Below, in pieces: positions 16,955 through 25,025 of a stretch of DNA of 28,825 bases (positions are counted from its first letter, which is position 1; each line of letters begins with the position of its first letter). The stretch covers positions 1 to 28,825 of the forward strand of contig JBDLRH010000033.1 of NCBI GenBank assembly GCA_039800165.1, written 5' to 3'. Below the pieces are notes generated by a model that saw only the letters and a program-made list of their open reading frames with translations, made no database searches and was not told the DNA's origin. This DNA is from JBDLRH01 sp039800165. GTDB taxonomy: Bacteria > Pseudomonadota > Gammaproteobacteria > Burkholderiales > Burkholderiaceae_C. Made by a program: the position numbers and the translations under genes.

Positions 16955-17791
16955 TCAGGGAGTCAAAGAGGTGCTTCGCGCCGCACGCGCCGCTTCCAGA
17001 AAATCGCGCAGCAGCGCCGAATCATCAAGCACGGCGCCCTGCGCCTGCTCTTGCGGCACATGCAGCTCGGGGTGCCACTGCACCGCCGCCACCCACGCGC
17101 TGCCGGTGTGGCGGATGGCTTCGATGGTGCCGTCTTCGGGGCAATGCGCCTCGGCCACGAGGCCGGGCGCGAGTTGCTTGATGGCCTGGTGGTGCACGCT
17201 GTTGATGGTGCAGCTCTTGCTGCTGCCAAGCAAATCGTCAAGTCGCGAGCCGGGCACCACACCCACTTCGTGGAAGAGCCGGTCGTACAGGCCAGCATCG
17301 CGGTGCAGGCGCGCTTCGGGGCGCTGCGTGGCGATGTCCTGGTACAGCGATCCGCCAAAGGCCACGTTGATGAGCTGCAGCCCGCGGCAGATGCCGAACA
17401 CCGGCTTGCCCGCATCCATGAAGGCACGCACCAGCGCGATCTCGTATTCGTCACGCACGCGGTCGCCGGCCCACTCGGGGCGCAGCGGCTCTTCGCCGTA
17501 GCTGCCGGGCCAGAGGTCGGCGCCACCATGCATCACCACACCATCGAGCCACTGCGCATAGTGCGCCAGCGTGATGTCGCCGCGAGCGGTGTCGCCGGCG
17601 GGCGAGGGAATCATCACCGGCAGCGCGCCGCCGGCCATCACCCAGTGCGCGGTGGACTGCTCCACCCACTGCAGCGTCTTGCTGGGCGCGGCGCGGCGCG
17701 TCGGGTCCGGATGGAAGAAGCAGGCGCTGATGCCGATCTTCAGCCGCTCGCTTGCATGCGGTGGTGTGGCGTGGGGGGTGTCGCGCTTCAT
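16955..17791 (-). CDS. PuuD-like gamma-glutamyl hydrolase (class I glutamine amidotransferase fold)
   Basis: A 278-residue class I glutamine-amidotransferase-fold hydrolase of the gamma-glutamyl-gamma-aminobutyrate hydrolase family. The nucleophile is Cys135 in FGICRGLQLINVAFGG, with His240 and Glu242 in AVQWHPELH completing the triad. VVMHGGADLWPGSYGE and TINSVHHQAIKQLAPG are characteristic of the PuuD branch. It would release glutamate from a gamma-glutamyl amino acid. The ATG at 17791 was preferred over an upstream in-frame codon at 17902 because GGAG is correctly spaced before it and the longer form would overlap the alcohol dehydrogenase gene. It starts 25 bp after that gene and ends 3 bp before the aldehyde dehydrogenase, so tight cotranscription is likely. 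Confidence 0.92.
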   Translation of the reverse strand: MKRDTPHATPPHASERLKIGISACFFHPDPTRRAAPSKTLQWVEQSTAHWVMAGGALPVMIPSPAGDTARGDITLAHYAQWLDGVVMHGGADLWPGSYGEEPLRPEWAGDRVRDEYEIALVRAFMDAGKPVFGICRGLQLINVAFGGSLYQDIATQRPEARLHRDAGLYDRLFHEVGVVPGSRLDDLLGSSKSCTINSVHHQAIKQLAPGLVAEAHCPEDGTIEAIRHTGSAWVAAVQWHPELHVPQEQAQGAVLDDSALLRDFLEAARAARSTSLTP

Positions 17792-17816
17792 CGGTGGCTC
17801 CGCGGGCAGCGCAGGT

Positions 17817-18950
17817 TCACATCGCTGCCTTGAACAGGCGCTCGAAATCCGCCGCAGTGCAGGGCCGCGGGTTGGTCTGGTGGCAGATGTCCTTGACCGC
17901 AATCTCCACCAGCCGCGGGATGTGCGCCGCCGTCACGCCGTGCGAGGCCAGCGCGCCGGTGATGCCGATGCGCTGCTTCAGGCCCTTGAGCCACGGCACG
18001 AAGGCCGCGCCGCCACCCGGCACCTTGCACACATGCGCCAGTTCGTCGAACTTCGCGGGCACCGCCTCGAAGTTCCAGGCCATCACCGTGTCGATCATCA
18101 GCGCGTTGGCCAGGCCGTGGTGCAGGTCGCACACGGCACCCAGCGCATGCGCGCACGAATGCACCGCGCCCAGGTCCTTCTGGAAGGCGATCGCGCCCAT
18201 CATGGAGGACATCATCATGTCGCTACGCGCCCTGAGGTTGTTGCCGTCCTTCACCGCGATCTCCAGCGCGCCGGCGGCGATGCGCGTGCCTTCGAGTGCG
18301 ATGCCGTCGCACAGCGGGTGGTAGGCGGGCGACAGGTAGCTCTCGACGTTGTGCGTGAGGGCATCGATGCCGGTGGCAGCGGTGATGGCAGGCGGCAGGC
18401 CCAGCGTGAGCTCGGGGTCGGCGAACACCATCTTCGCCAGGATCTTGGGGCTGAAGACCACGCGCTTCAAGTGCGTGTCGTTCTCGCTCACCACGCTGGA
18501 GCGGCCCACTTCGGAACCGGTGCCCGAGGTGGTGGGCAGCGCCACGAAGTAGGGCAGTGGCTTGTCGATCGGGCGCACCTGCGGGTGGTCCCAGACGTAT
18601 TCAAGGATGTCGCCCTCATGCGTGGCGGCCACGCCCACCACCTTGGCCACATCCAGCGCCGCGCCGCCGCCAAAGCCGATGACGCAGTCCGCGCCGTGCG
18701 CCTTGTAGGCGGCAGCGCCGTCCATCACCTGGCTACAGGTCGGGTTGCCGAACACACCGCCGAACACCGCGACGTCCAGGCCCTTGAGGTGCGACTGGAA
18801 CTCGGCGAGCACCGGCAGCGCAGCGAGTGCGCGGTCGGTGACGATCAGCGGGCGCTTCAAGCCCTGCTCTTTCAGATGGTCAGCCACCTGCTTGCGGGCG
18901 CCGGCGCCGAAGCGGATGGCGGTGGGGAAGGAAAAGCCGGAGATGCTCAT
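17817..18950 (-). CDS. Iron-type (group III) alcohol dehydrogenase
   Basis: A 377-residue iron-activated alcohol dehydrogenase. The NAD(P)-binding motif is GFGGGAALD (to Asp100), TTSGTGSEV at 140-148 is the substrate/cofactor loop, and the metal site is formed by Asp196 and His200 in GIDALTHNVE, His264 in GAVHSCAHALG and His278 in DLHHGLANA. These match the Asp-His-His-His set of FucO. The ATG at 18950 gives MSISGFSFPTAIRFGAG, a normal family N-terminus; an in-frame ATG at 19001 is less likely. It is the first gene after a 649-bp gap and lies 25 bp before the PuuD-like gene. In classical putrescine degradation this step uses the flavin oxidase PuuB. An alcohol dehydrogenase here instead implies a hydroxylated substrate such as gamma-glutamyl-ethanolamide, or possibly hydroxyethylphosphonate. 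Both are inference. Confidence 0.92.
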   Translation of the reverse strand: MSISGFSFPTAIRFGAGARKQVADHLKEQGLKRPLIVTDRALAALPVLAEFQSHLKGLDVAVFGGVFGNPTCSQVMDGAAAYKAHGADCVIGFGGGAALDVAKVVGVAATHEGDILEYVWDHPQVRPIDKPLPYFVALPTTSGTGSEVGRSSVVSENDTHLKRVVFSPKILAKMVFADPELTLGLPPAITAATGIDALTHNVESYLSPAYHPLCDGIALEGTRIAAGALEIAVKDGNNLRARSDMMMSSMMGAIAFQKDLGAVHSCAHALGAVCDLHHGLANALMIDTVMAWNFEAVPAKFDELAHVCKVPGGGAAFVPWLKGLKQRIGITGALASHGVTAAHIPRLVEIAVKDICHQTNPRPCTAADFERLFKAAM

Positions 18951-19110
18951 GTGCTTGCTTTCTTTGTGTGTGTTCCCGGTGGGCGTTGTCGGTGCAGCCA
19001 CGCAGTCGGGTACTGCAGTCTGAGGGCTTCACTGAAGCGGTCGCCTTCGGCGACTGCCCTGTGCTGCTCAGGGTTCGGTCGCGCTGCGGAACTCGCTGCG
19101 CGCGCTTGGC

Positions 19111-19408
19111 GCGCTCCGCTCAGACAGCCGCAGCGAGTCAGTTTACGTGGCGCGCTGCGCGCGCCGACACTCACCCTTGCGCTGCTCGGCGCTTCAGAGG
19201 CGCCCCCAGCCCGCAGCACCCGCCCGCGTGTCTCTCGGCGTGCGACAGGTTCATGCGCATGCGCCAACGCGAAAGCAATGGCCCAGGGCTTCGCGTTGAG
19301 CGCCGGGCGGCACGGCGATCTCTGGAGCGGCGAGAAGCGCAGTGGGGCGGGCGGGCGCGCTCTGCGCGCCTCGTCCTCATGCTCGCCGCAGCTGTTTGAG
19401 CGGAGCGC
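19111..19408. repeat. Inverted repeat pair A (19111-19137 and 19382-19408)
   Basis: The 27 bases at 19111-19137, beginning GCGCTCCGCTCAGACAGC, match the reverse complement of 19382-19408 at 24 of 27 positions by direct comparison. Both copies are flanked on the inner side by a GGCGCGC-loop-GCGCGCC hairpin (19149-19165 and 19354-19370), so the similarity extends beyond the core as one mirrored unit of about 70 bp. This looks like two copies of an intergenic repeat inserted in opposite orientation. Confidence 0.75.
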
Positions 19409-19522
19409 GAAGCGCGAAGCGAGTTCTGCGGCGCGCCCGGCCCGCGAGCATCGCAGCGAAGTCTGCGCAACGCGCAGACCGCTCCAGCGTGAGCCGCGCC
19501 GCCCGGCGCTCAGCGCGAAGCC
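19287..19522. repeat. Inverted repeat pair B (19287-19311 and 19498-19522)
   Basis: The 25 bases at 19498-19522, beginning GCCGCCCGGCGCTCAGCG, match the reverse complement of 19287-19311 at 24 of 25 positions. The B pair interlocks with the A pair in the order A, B reversed, A reversed, B. A CCGCTCCAG stretch lies a similar distance outside each B copy. The order suggests a mosaic of short repeat units rather than a single simple palindrome. Confidence 0.75.
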
Positions 19523-19599
19523 AGCGCCCCCCCACCACCGCAGCATGAGCCACGACGCCGCATACCCAACGCAGGCCCAAACGCAGCGCTTACCCGACA

Positions 19600-20967
19600 T
19601 CAGATGATCTCGAAATACCGCTGCCGCTCCCAGTCGGTCACCGCGTCCTGCCACTGACGCCATTCCCATTCGCGGGTGGCGGCGAAGTGGTCGACGAAGG
19701 TGTCGCCCAGCCAGTCACGGGCGATGGCCGAGTTGCGGAAGTTGCGGGTGGTCTCGATCAGCGTGCGCGGCGCGCGCGGAATGTTCTCCGACCCCTGGTT
19801 GGTGCCGGTGATCGGCGGCGTGGTGAGCTTCAGGCCCTTCTCCACGCCGTGCAGGCCGGCGGCGATCACCGCGGCCATCGCAAGGTAGGGGTTCACGTCC
19901 GAGCCGGGGCAGCGCGTCTCCAGGCGCGTGGCCTTGGGGCTGCCCGCAATCACGCGGAAGCTGGCGGTGCGGTTGTCCAGGCCCCAGGTCGGCTTGACCG
20001 GCGCCCAGAAGCCATCGACCAGCCGCTTGTAGCTGTTGATGGTGGGCCAGAACATCGGCGCGAATTCCATCAGACAGGCCAGCTGGCCGGCCAGGTAGCT
20101 TTCGAACAGCTTGCTCATGGATCGCTTGCTCTTGGCGTCATAGAACAGGTTGCTCTTGCCGTCCGACAGGCTCTGGTGGATGTGGCCGCTGCAGCCCGGG
20201 TACTGCTGGCTCCACTTGGCCATGAAGCTCGGCATCACGCCGTAGCGCTTGCCGATCTCGCGCGCGCCGGTCTTGAACAGGATGGCGCGGTCCGCCTGCT
20301 CCAGCGCGCCGCTGAAGGCAATGGCGGCCTCGTACACGCCGGGGCCGGTCTCGGTGTGCAAGCCTTCCAGCGGCACGCCGAAGGCCAGCATGTCGTCCAT
20401 CAGCGCATTGAAAAACTCGCGCTGGTCGGCCATGCGCAAGAGCGAGTAGCCGAACATGCCCGGCGTGATCGGCTCGGGGCCAACGCCCTTCTTGGCGGCC
20501 CAGCTCTGCGGCGTTTCGGCAAAGTTGAACCACTCGAACTCCATGCCGGCCATCGGCATGAAGCCCAGCTTCTCGGCGCGCTTGAGCACGCGCTTGAGCG
20601 TCTGACGCGGGCACACCGGGTAGGGGCTGCCGTCGGCGTTGACGAACTCGCCGAGGAAGAAGGGCACGTTGTTGTCCCACGGCACATGGCGCGCGGTGTC
20701 CAGGTCCAGCCGCGCCAGCGCGTCCGGAAAGCCGTGCTGCCAGCCGGTGACCGTGGTGTTGTCGTAGCAGTTGTCGTGCGAGTCCCAGCCGAACACGACA
20801 TCGCAAAAACCGAAGCCGCCCTTGGGGAAGGGCTCGGCCGCGCCGAGGAACTTGTCGCGGTGCAGGTACTTGCCGCGCAGGATGCCGTCGATGTCGCTGA
20901 CCGCGACCTTGACCTTGGCCGCGGTCGACTTCTGCACGGCGGCAAGGGCGGGATGGATCTTGGCCAT
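19600..20967 (-). CDS. Glutamine synthetase-family gamma-glutamyl ligase (PuuA-like)
   Basis: A 455-residue glutamine-synthetase-fold enzyme expected to join the gamma-carboxyl of glutamate to an amine with ATP. Fold motifs are FGWDSHDNCYDN near residue 59, the metal-binding GMEFEWFNF (Glu143, Glu145), HTETGPGVYEAAI, the nucleotide-site GCSGHIHQSL, and the NRTASFRV and RLETRCPGSDVNPYLAMAA blocks. The NLYDLPP adenylylation loop of housekeeping GlnA is absent, and the C-terminus (WERQRYFEII) is of the catabolic PuuA/IpuC type. The product is therefore more likely a gamma-glutamyl amide of a substrate amine than glutamine. AGGAG five bases before the ATG at 20967 fixes the start. It follows phnW by 28 bp on the same strand, directly coupling it to the phosphonate operon. 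The amine substrate is unknown. Confidence 0.9.
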   Translation of the reverse strand: MAKIHPALAAVQKSTAAKVKVAVSDIDGILRGKYLHRDKFLGAAEPFPKGGFGFCDVVFGWDSHDNCYDNTTVTGWQHGFPDALARLDLDTARHVPWDNNVPFFLGEFVNADGSPYPVCPRQTLKRVLKRAEKLGFMPMAGMEFEWFNFAETPQSWAAKKGVGPEPITPGMFGYSLLRMADQREFFNALMDDMLAFGVPLEGLHTETGPGVYEAAIAFSGALEQADRAILFKTGAREIGKRYGVMPSFMAKWSQQYPGCSGHIHQSLSDGKSNLFYDAKSKRSMSKLFESYLAGQLACLMEFAPMFWPTINSYKRLVDGFWAPVKPTWGLDNRTASFRVIAGSPKATRLETRCPGSDVNPYLAMAAVIAAGLHGVEKGLKLTTPPITGTNQGSENIPRAPRTLIETTRNFRNSAIARDWLGDTFVDHFAATREWEWRQWQDAVTDWERQRYFEII

Positions 20968-20995
20968 GGGGACTCCTGTGTACCTTGTGATCAGA

Positions 20996-22111
20996 TCAGG
21001 CCGGCGCGCCCGAAGCAATGCCCAAGTCTGCCAGCGCCATGCGTACCGCGTTCACCGCCTGCGCCATCTCGTCCGGGCCAATCGCGCCGATGCAGCCGAC
21101 GCGGAAGGTCTCGATCTGCGTGAGCTTGCCCGGATACAGGATGAAGCCGTGCGCGCGCGCCGCAGCGTAAAACGCCTTGAAGTCGTAGCGCTTGTCGCCC
21201 GGGGCGTGGAAGGTGACGATGATCGGCGCCTGCACCGCGGGGGCCAGGAAGGGCTTGAAGCCGAGTGCGGCCATGCCGTCGATGAGCGTGCGGCAGTTGG
21301 CCTCGTAGCGCTTGAGGCGCGCACTCTGGCCGCCCTCGGCCTCGAACTGCGCAATCGCCTCGGCCAGCGCCACCACCACATGGGTGGGTGGCGTGAAGCG
21401 CCACTGCCCGGTCTTCTCCATGTAGACGTACTGGTCGTGCAGGTCCATCGCCAGCGACTGGCTGCGGCCTGCGCAGCTGTCGAGGATGGCCTTGCGCAGG
21501 AACACGAAGCCCATGCCCGGAACGCCCTCGAGGCACTTGCCGCTGGCGGCGATCAGCGCATCGAACTGCACCTGGCGCGCGTCGATCGGCAGCGCGGCAA
21601 ACGAGCTCATCGCATCGACGATCAGCCCCTTTCCGTGCGCCTTGCAGACGTCCGACACCGCCTGCAGCGGGTTGAGCACGCCGGCACCGGTTTCGCAGTG
21701 GATCATGACCACGTGGCTGATGCTCGCGTCGGCCTTGAGCTTTTCGTCCAGCACCTGGGCGGACACCGGCTGGTCATCGGCAAAGCCCACCACGGTGCAG
21801 CGCCGCCCCATCATCTGCGACAGCTTGGCCGCGCGCTTGCAATACGCGCCGTTGTCCAGCACCAGCACATGCCCTTCGCGGGGCACCACGGTGGCAACTG
21901 CCGCCTCCACGCTGAAGGTGCCACTGCCCTGCAGCGGCACCACCACATGCGTGTCGTGGCCGTGCACGATGTCGAGCAGGCTCTTGCGCACGCGCGCGGT
22001 GACCGCATTGAAGTCGCTGTCCCACGAGCCCCAGTCGCGCAGCATCGCGAGCTTGGTGCGCAGCGTGGTGGTCAGCGGGCCGGGGGTCAGCAGGATCTTG
22101 TCTCTATCCAT
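20996..22111 (-). CDS. phnW: 2-Aminoethylphosphonate--pyruvate transaminase
   Basis: A 371-residue PLP-dependent class V aminotransferase converting 2-aminoethylphosphonate plus pyruvate into phosphonoacetaldehyde plus alanine. Characteristic segments are LLTPGPLTTTLRTK at the N-terminus, PLQGSGTFSVEAAV (phosphate-binding loop), HCETGAGVLNPL, Asp166 in IVDAMSSFAALPID, and the Schiff-base Lys192 in ASGKCLEGVPGMGF. These agree with characterised PhnW in spacing and length. It begins 9 bp after the permease gene and is followed by the gamma-glutamyl ligase. The absence of phnX next to it, and the presence of phnY and phnA on the other arm, show that phosphonoacetaldehyde is oxidised rather than hydrolysed directly. 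Confidence 0.95.
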   Translation of the reverse strand: MDRDKILLTPGPLTTTLRTKLAMLRDWGSWDSDFNAVTARVRKSLLDIVHGHDTHVVVPLQGSGTFSVEAAVATVVPREGHVLVLDNGAYCKRAAKLSQMMGRRCTVVGFADDQPVSAQVLDEKLKADASISHVVMIHCETGAGVLNPLQAVSDVCKAHGKGLIVDAMSSFAALPIDARQVQFDALIAASGKCLEGVPGMGFVFLRKAILDSCAGRSQSLAMDLHDQYVYMEKTGQWRFTPPTHVVVALAEAIAQFEAEGGQSARLKRYEANCRTLIDGMAALGFKPFLAPAVQAPIIVTFHAPGDKRYDFKAFYAAARAHGFILYPGKLTQIETFRVGCIGAIGPDEMAQAVNAVRMALADLGIASGAPA

Positions 22112-22120
22112 TTCTTTCCT

Positions 22121-23851
22121 TTATTTTTTCCAGGCTTGGGTACGCCTGTTCACCCACCAGGCGATGGCGGTAAAGATGAGCATTGCAATCGACGAGGCCA
22201 CCGCGATCAGCACGGCCATCGCGGCAGCGGCGCCCATCTCGCCGGCTTCGTCGAGGTTGAGGATGGCGATCGAAGCGACCTTGGTCTCGGGCGAGTACAG
22301 GAACACCACCGCCGAGATGGTGGTCATCGCGTTGATGAAGAAGTAGCGCGCAATGTCCACCAGCGCGGGTGTGCAGATCGGCAGCGTGACGCGCCAGAAG
22401 GTGCGGAAGAACGGCACCTTCAGCGATGCACTCACCGCCTCGAATTCGCTGTCCAGCGACTTCAATGCCGTCACCGCCGTCAGGTGGCCGGTGGTGTAGA
22501 AGTGAACGATGGTGCACACCGTGAGCAGCGTCACCGTGTGGTACAGCGGGTTCAGCGGATTGGCCGGCGCGTTGAAGAAGAAGATGTAGCCGAGCCCCAG
22601 CACCAGCCCGGGCACCGCCATCGGCAGCATCGACAGCAGGCGTACCGTGGCACGCAGCGGCTGCAGGCCCTGGGTCTTTTCCAGCAGGTAGGCGCTGCAG
22701 AACACCAGCGCGGTGCCGAACACCGCCGTGCCCGCCGCCATCTTCAGGCTGTTGATGAAGCCCACGCCCACCTCGGCGTCCACCAGGCCCATCACATAGT
22801 GGCGCCAGCTGGGGCTCAGGTTGTAGGGCCAGAAGCTCGCAAACGATGCGAACACCGCCATGCCCAGCATCGCCAGCATCAGCAGCGCGATGACGCAGCA
22901 GTAGGTGGTCATCACCGCATCAAAGCCGCGCGACGGACGCGGTCGCAGCGGCACCGCGCGCGCGGTCAGCATGGCGGTCTGGCGACGGCTGACCCAGCCG
23001 TCCACGCCGAAGGTCAGCACGGCAGGCGCCAGCAGCAGGATGGCCACCACCGCGCCCTTGGCAAAGTCTTGCTGGCCAATCACGAGCTTGAACACGTCGG
23101 TGGCCAGCACATTGAAGTTGCCGCCGATCACCTTGGGGATGCCGAAGTCGGTGATCACCAGCGTGAAGCACACCAGCGCCGCCGAGATCAGGCCGTACTT
23201 GGCACCGGGCAGGGTGATGGTGAAGAACTTGCGCGCAGCGCTGGTGCCCATCGCGTCGGCCGCTTCGTACAGACGCGCGTCCGACAGCGTGAGTGCAGTC
23301 ACGAGGATCATCAGCGCATGCGGAAACACCGCAAAGCATTCCGCAATCACGATACCCGGTGCACCGTAGATCTGCTGGATGCCCAGCGCCTGCAGCAAGC
23401 CCTTGGCCGCGCCCTGGTTGCCGAACCAGTAGATCAGCGAGATGGCCGACAGCAGCGAGGGCGCCAGCAGCGGGATCAGCGTGATGCCGCGAAACAGCGG
23501 CTTGAGCGGCATGCACGATCGGGTGAGCGCATGGGCAAAGCCAAAGGCCAGCGGCACGGTGACGAGCGTGACCAGCGCCGACACCCACAGGCTGTTCCAC
23601 AGGCTCTCCAGCAGCGCGGGCGTCTGCGCGTAGGCAATGAAGTTCTTCAGGCCGACGAATTCGCCCTGATTGCCTTCGAGGGCCTGCAGCAGGATGGCCA
23701 GCAGCGGCGCCGCGAGGAAGGCCAGCAGCGCCAGCACCACCAGCAACAGCGCGGCCTGCGCCACGCGGTCGCTCCAGTGGGTGGCCTGGCGCACCGGCTT
23801 CAGCTTGATGGGGCCCGGCCGGGTCGCCGAGGCAGCGGCGCTGGCGGACAT
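22121..23851 (-). CDS. phnU: Fused double-domain ABC permease for 2-aminoethylphosphonate
   Basis: A 576-residue inner-membrane protein containing two tandem MetI-like permease domains, so one polypeptide supplies both membrane halves of the importer. The N-terminal half has a signal-anchor segment near residues 31-55 and an EAA-type coupling loop at about 195-220 (YEAADAMGTSAARKFFTITLP). The C-terminal half repeats this with FEAVSASLKVPFFRTFWRVTLP at about 470-490. Multiple hydrophobic segments lie between. The arrangement matches the putative aminoethylphosphonate permease family I know as PhnU2, found with phnW in Burkholderiales. It is 2 bp downstream of the ATPase gene and 9 bp upstream of phnW. 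Substrate assignment rests on context. Confidence 0.92.
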   Translation of the reverse strand: MSASAAASATRPGPIKLKPVRQATHWSDRVAQAALLLVVLALLAFLAAPLLAILLQALEGNQGEFVGLKNFIAYAQTPALLESLWNSLWVSALVTLVTVPLAFGFAHALTRSCMPLKPLFRGITLIPLLAPSLLSAISLIYWFGNQGAAKGLLQALGIQQIYGAPGIVIAECFAVFPHALMILVTALTLSDARLYEAADAMGTSAARKFFTITLPGAKYGLISAALVCFTLVITDFGIPKVIGGNFNVLATDVFKLVIGQQDFAKGAVVAILLLAPAVLTFGVDGWVSRRQTAMLTARAVPLRPRPSRGFDAVMTTYCCVIALLMLAMLGMAVFASFASFWPYNLSPSWRHYVMGLVDAEVGVGFINSLKMAAGTAVFGTALVFCSAYLLEKTQGLQPLRATVRLLSMLPMAVPGLVLGLGYIFFFNAPANPLNPLYHTVTLLTVCTIVHFYTTGHLTAVTALKSLDSEFEAVSASLKVPFFRTFWRVTLPICTPALVDIARYFFINAMTTISAVVFLYSPETKVASIAILNLDEAGEMGAAAAMAVLIAVASSIAMLIFTAIAWWVNRRTQAWKK

Positions 23852-23853
23852 GG

Positions 23854-24927
23854 TCAGAACACGCGCAAGCGATCGGCCATCAGCCGCAGCGGCAGCCGCG
23901 AGCCCACACCAAGCCCGCGCTCGGACAGGAAGTTCAGCGACAGGTGCACCGACAGCGCATGCGGCTCGAATGCGGGCGTGCTTACCTGCACATGGCAGTG
24001 CGCACCCAGGAATTCGATGCGCTCGATGGTCGCCTCGAAAACATGCGCGTCGCCGTCGGCGATCGGCCGCGCCAGCACATCCTCGGGCCGCAGGTAGACG
24101 CGCGCCTCGCGGTCGGCGCCCTCGCAGGGCAGCTCGATGCGCCCCAGGCGCAGCACGCCGCCGCGCACCTGGCCCGGCAGCACATTGACCTTGCCCACGA
24201 AGTCCGCGACGAAGGCCGAGGCCGGCTCGCGGTAGATCTCCATCGGCGTGCCCACCTGCTCGATCACGCCATGGTTCATCACCACGATGCGGTCGGCCAC
24301 CGACAGCGCCTCTTCCTGGTCGTGCGTGACCATGATGGTGGTCACTCCCAGCTGCTGCTGAAGCGCGCGGATTTCAGACCGCAGGCGCAAGCGCTCCAGC
24401 GCATCAAGCGCAGACAGCGGCTCGTCGAGCAGCAACAGGCCCGGCTCGGTGGCCAGTGCGCGCGCCAGCGCAATGCGCTGCTGCTGCCCGCCCGACAGCT
24501 GCGCCGGGTACTTGGGCTCACTGCCGGGCAGGCCCACCAGCTTCACCAGCCGCTGCACCCGCTCGGCGATCTGCGCGCGCGGCAGCTTGCGGTTCACCAG
24601 CCCGTAGGCCACGTTGTCGGCCACCGTCAGGTTGGGGAACAGCGCATAGCTCTGGAACACGATGCCGTAGTCGCGCTCGGCCGGCGGCAGGCGCGAGATG
24701 TCGCGGCCGCCCTGCCACACCTCGCCGGCGGTCTGCACCTCCAGCCCCGCGATGATGCGCAAGAGCGTGGTCTTGCCGCAGCCCGACGGCCCGAGAAAGC
24801 ACACCAGCTCGCCCCGGCGCACCGCCAGGCTGATGTCCTTCAGCGCGGTGAAGGCGCCGAAGGCCTTGTGCACATGGCGGATCTCGAGAAAGGATTCGCG
24901 GGCCGTGCCGGGGGAGGCGTCGTTCAT
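23854..24927 (-). CDS. phnT: ABC transporter ATPase for 2-aminoethylphosphonate
   Basis: A 357-residue ATPase of the spermidine/iron/phosphonate importer class. Walker A is GPSGCGKTT at 46-54, the signature is LSGGQQQ at 144-150, Walker B is LLLLDEP at 164-170, and the switch histidine is His202 in MVTHDQEEALSVADRI. A C-terminal TOBE-like regulatory region follows (about 240-357, including VYLRPEDVLARP). It would power uptake through the fused permease. It starts 98 bp after the binding-protein gene, beyond a strong terminator hairpin, and ends 2 bp before the permease gene. The overall layout matches the PhnT2-type family. Confidence 0.94.
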   Translation of the reverse strand: MNDASPGTARESFLEIRHVHKAFGAFTALKDISLAVRRGELVCFLGPSGCGKTTLLRIIAGLEVQTAGEVWQGGRDISRLPPAERDYGIVFQSYALFPNLTVADNVAYGLVNRKLPRAQIAERVQRLVKLVGLPGSEPKYPAQLSGGQQQRIALARALATEPGLLLLDEPLSALDALERLRLRSEIRALQQQLGVTTIMVTHDQEEALSVADRIVVMNHGVIEQVGTPMEIYREPASAFVADFVGKVNVLPGQVRGGVLRLGRIELPCEGADREARVYLRPEDVLARPIADGDAHVFEATIERIEFLGAHCHVQVSTPAFEPHALSVHLSLNFLSERGLGVGSRLPLRLMADRLRVF

Positions 24928-24974
24928 CGGGGTTCAGGGCGCCTGGCGCGCCATCACGTTCACGTCGTGCATTC

Positions 24975-25009
24975 AAAAAAGGCCGCACGGCGGCATGCCA
25001 TGCGGCCTT
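24975..25009 (-). terminator. Terminator between binding-protein and ATPase genes
   Basis: Read on the minus strand, a 9-bp perfect stem (AAGGCCGCA with TGCGGCCTT) closes a 13-base loop that itself contains the palindrome GGCATGCC, and the stem runs into six consecutive T residues (24980-24975). This is a textbook rho-independent terminator 16 bp after the binding-protein stop. Because the ATPase gene follows 50 bp later with no obvious promoter, partial readthrough is likely, giving more binding protein than membrane components. Confidence 0.88.
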
Positions 25010-25025
25010 CGATCGGCGAAGCGGC

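Larger units (their letters stand above)
18951..19599. other. 649-bp gene-free region with dispersed inverted repeats and hairpins
   Basis: No convincing gene is present. Open frames here translate to low-complexity Arg/Ala/Ser-rich strings on both strands. The region instead contains two families of imperfect inverted repeats (listed separately) and several short perfect hairpins. The hairpins are GTCGCC/GGCGAC at 19040-19054, GGCGCGC/GCGCGCC at 19149-19165 and again at 19354-19370, and GTCTGCGC/GCGCAGAC at 19461-19479. None is followed by a T-run in a way that makes a terminator. It separates the ligase gene from the alcohol dehydrogenase gene, both on the minus strand, so it may hold the promoter for the latter, which I could not locate. 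Confidence 0.7.

Noticed and set aside
19040..19479. CRISPR array or attC-like recombination sites in the repeat-rich gap
   Set aside because: The repeats are few, inverted, unequally spaced and degenerate, without regular spacers, integrase or Cas genes nearby.
19461..19479. GTCTGCGC/GCGCAGAC hairpin as a terminator
   Set aside because: The stem is perfect but is not followed by a T-run on either strand.
17571..19607. Plus-strand open frame covering the alcohol dehydrogenase gene antisense and the repeat-bearing gap
   Set aside because: No motif, composition typical of antisense frames, and it runs across the inverted repeats; not a gene for the gap.
20771..24097. Very long open frame on the plus strand opposite the ligase, phnW and permease genes
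   Set aside because: It is rich in His, Arg, Gln and Ala without any domain motif and lies fully antisense to strongly recognisable genes; such frames are expected in very GC-rich DNA.
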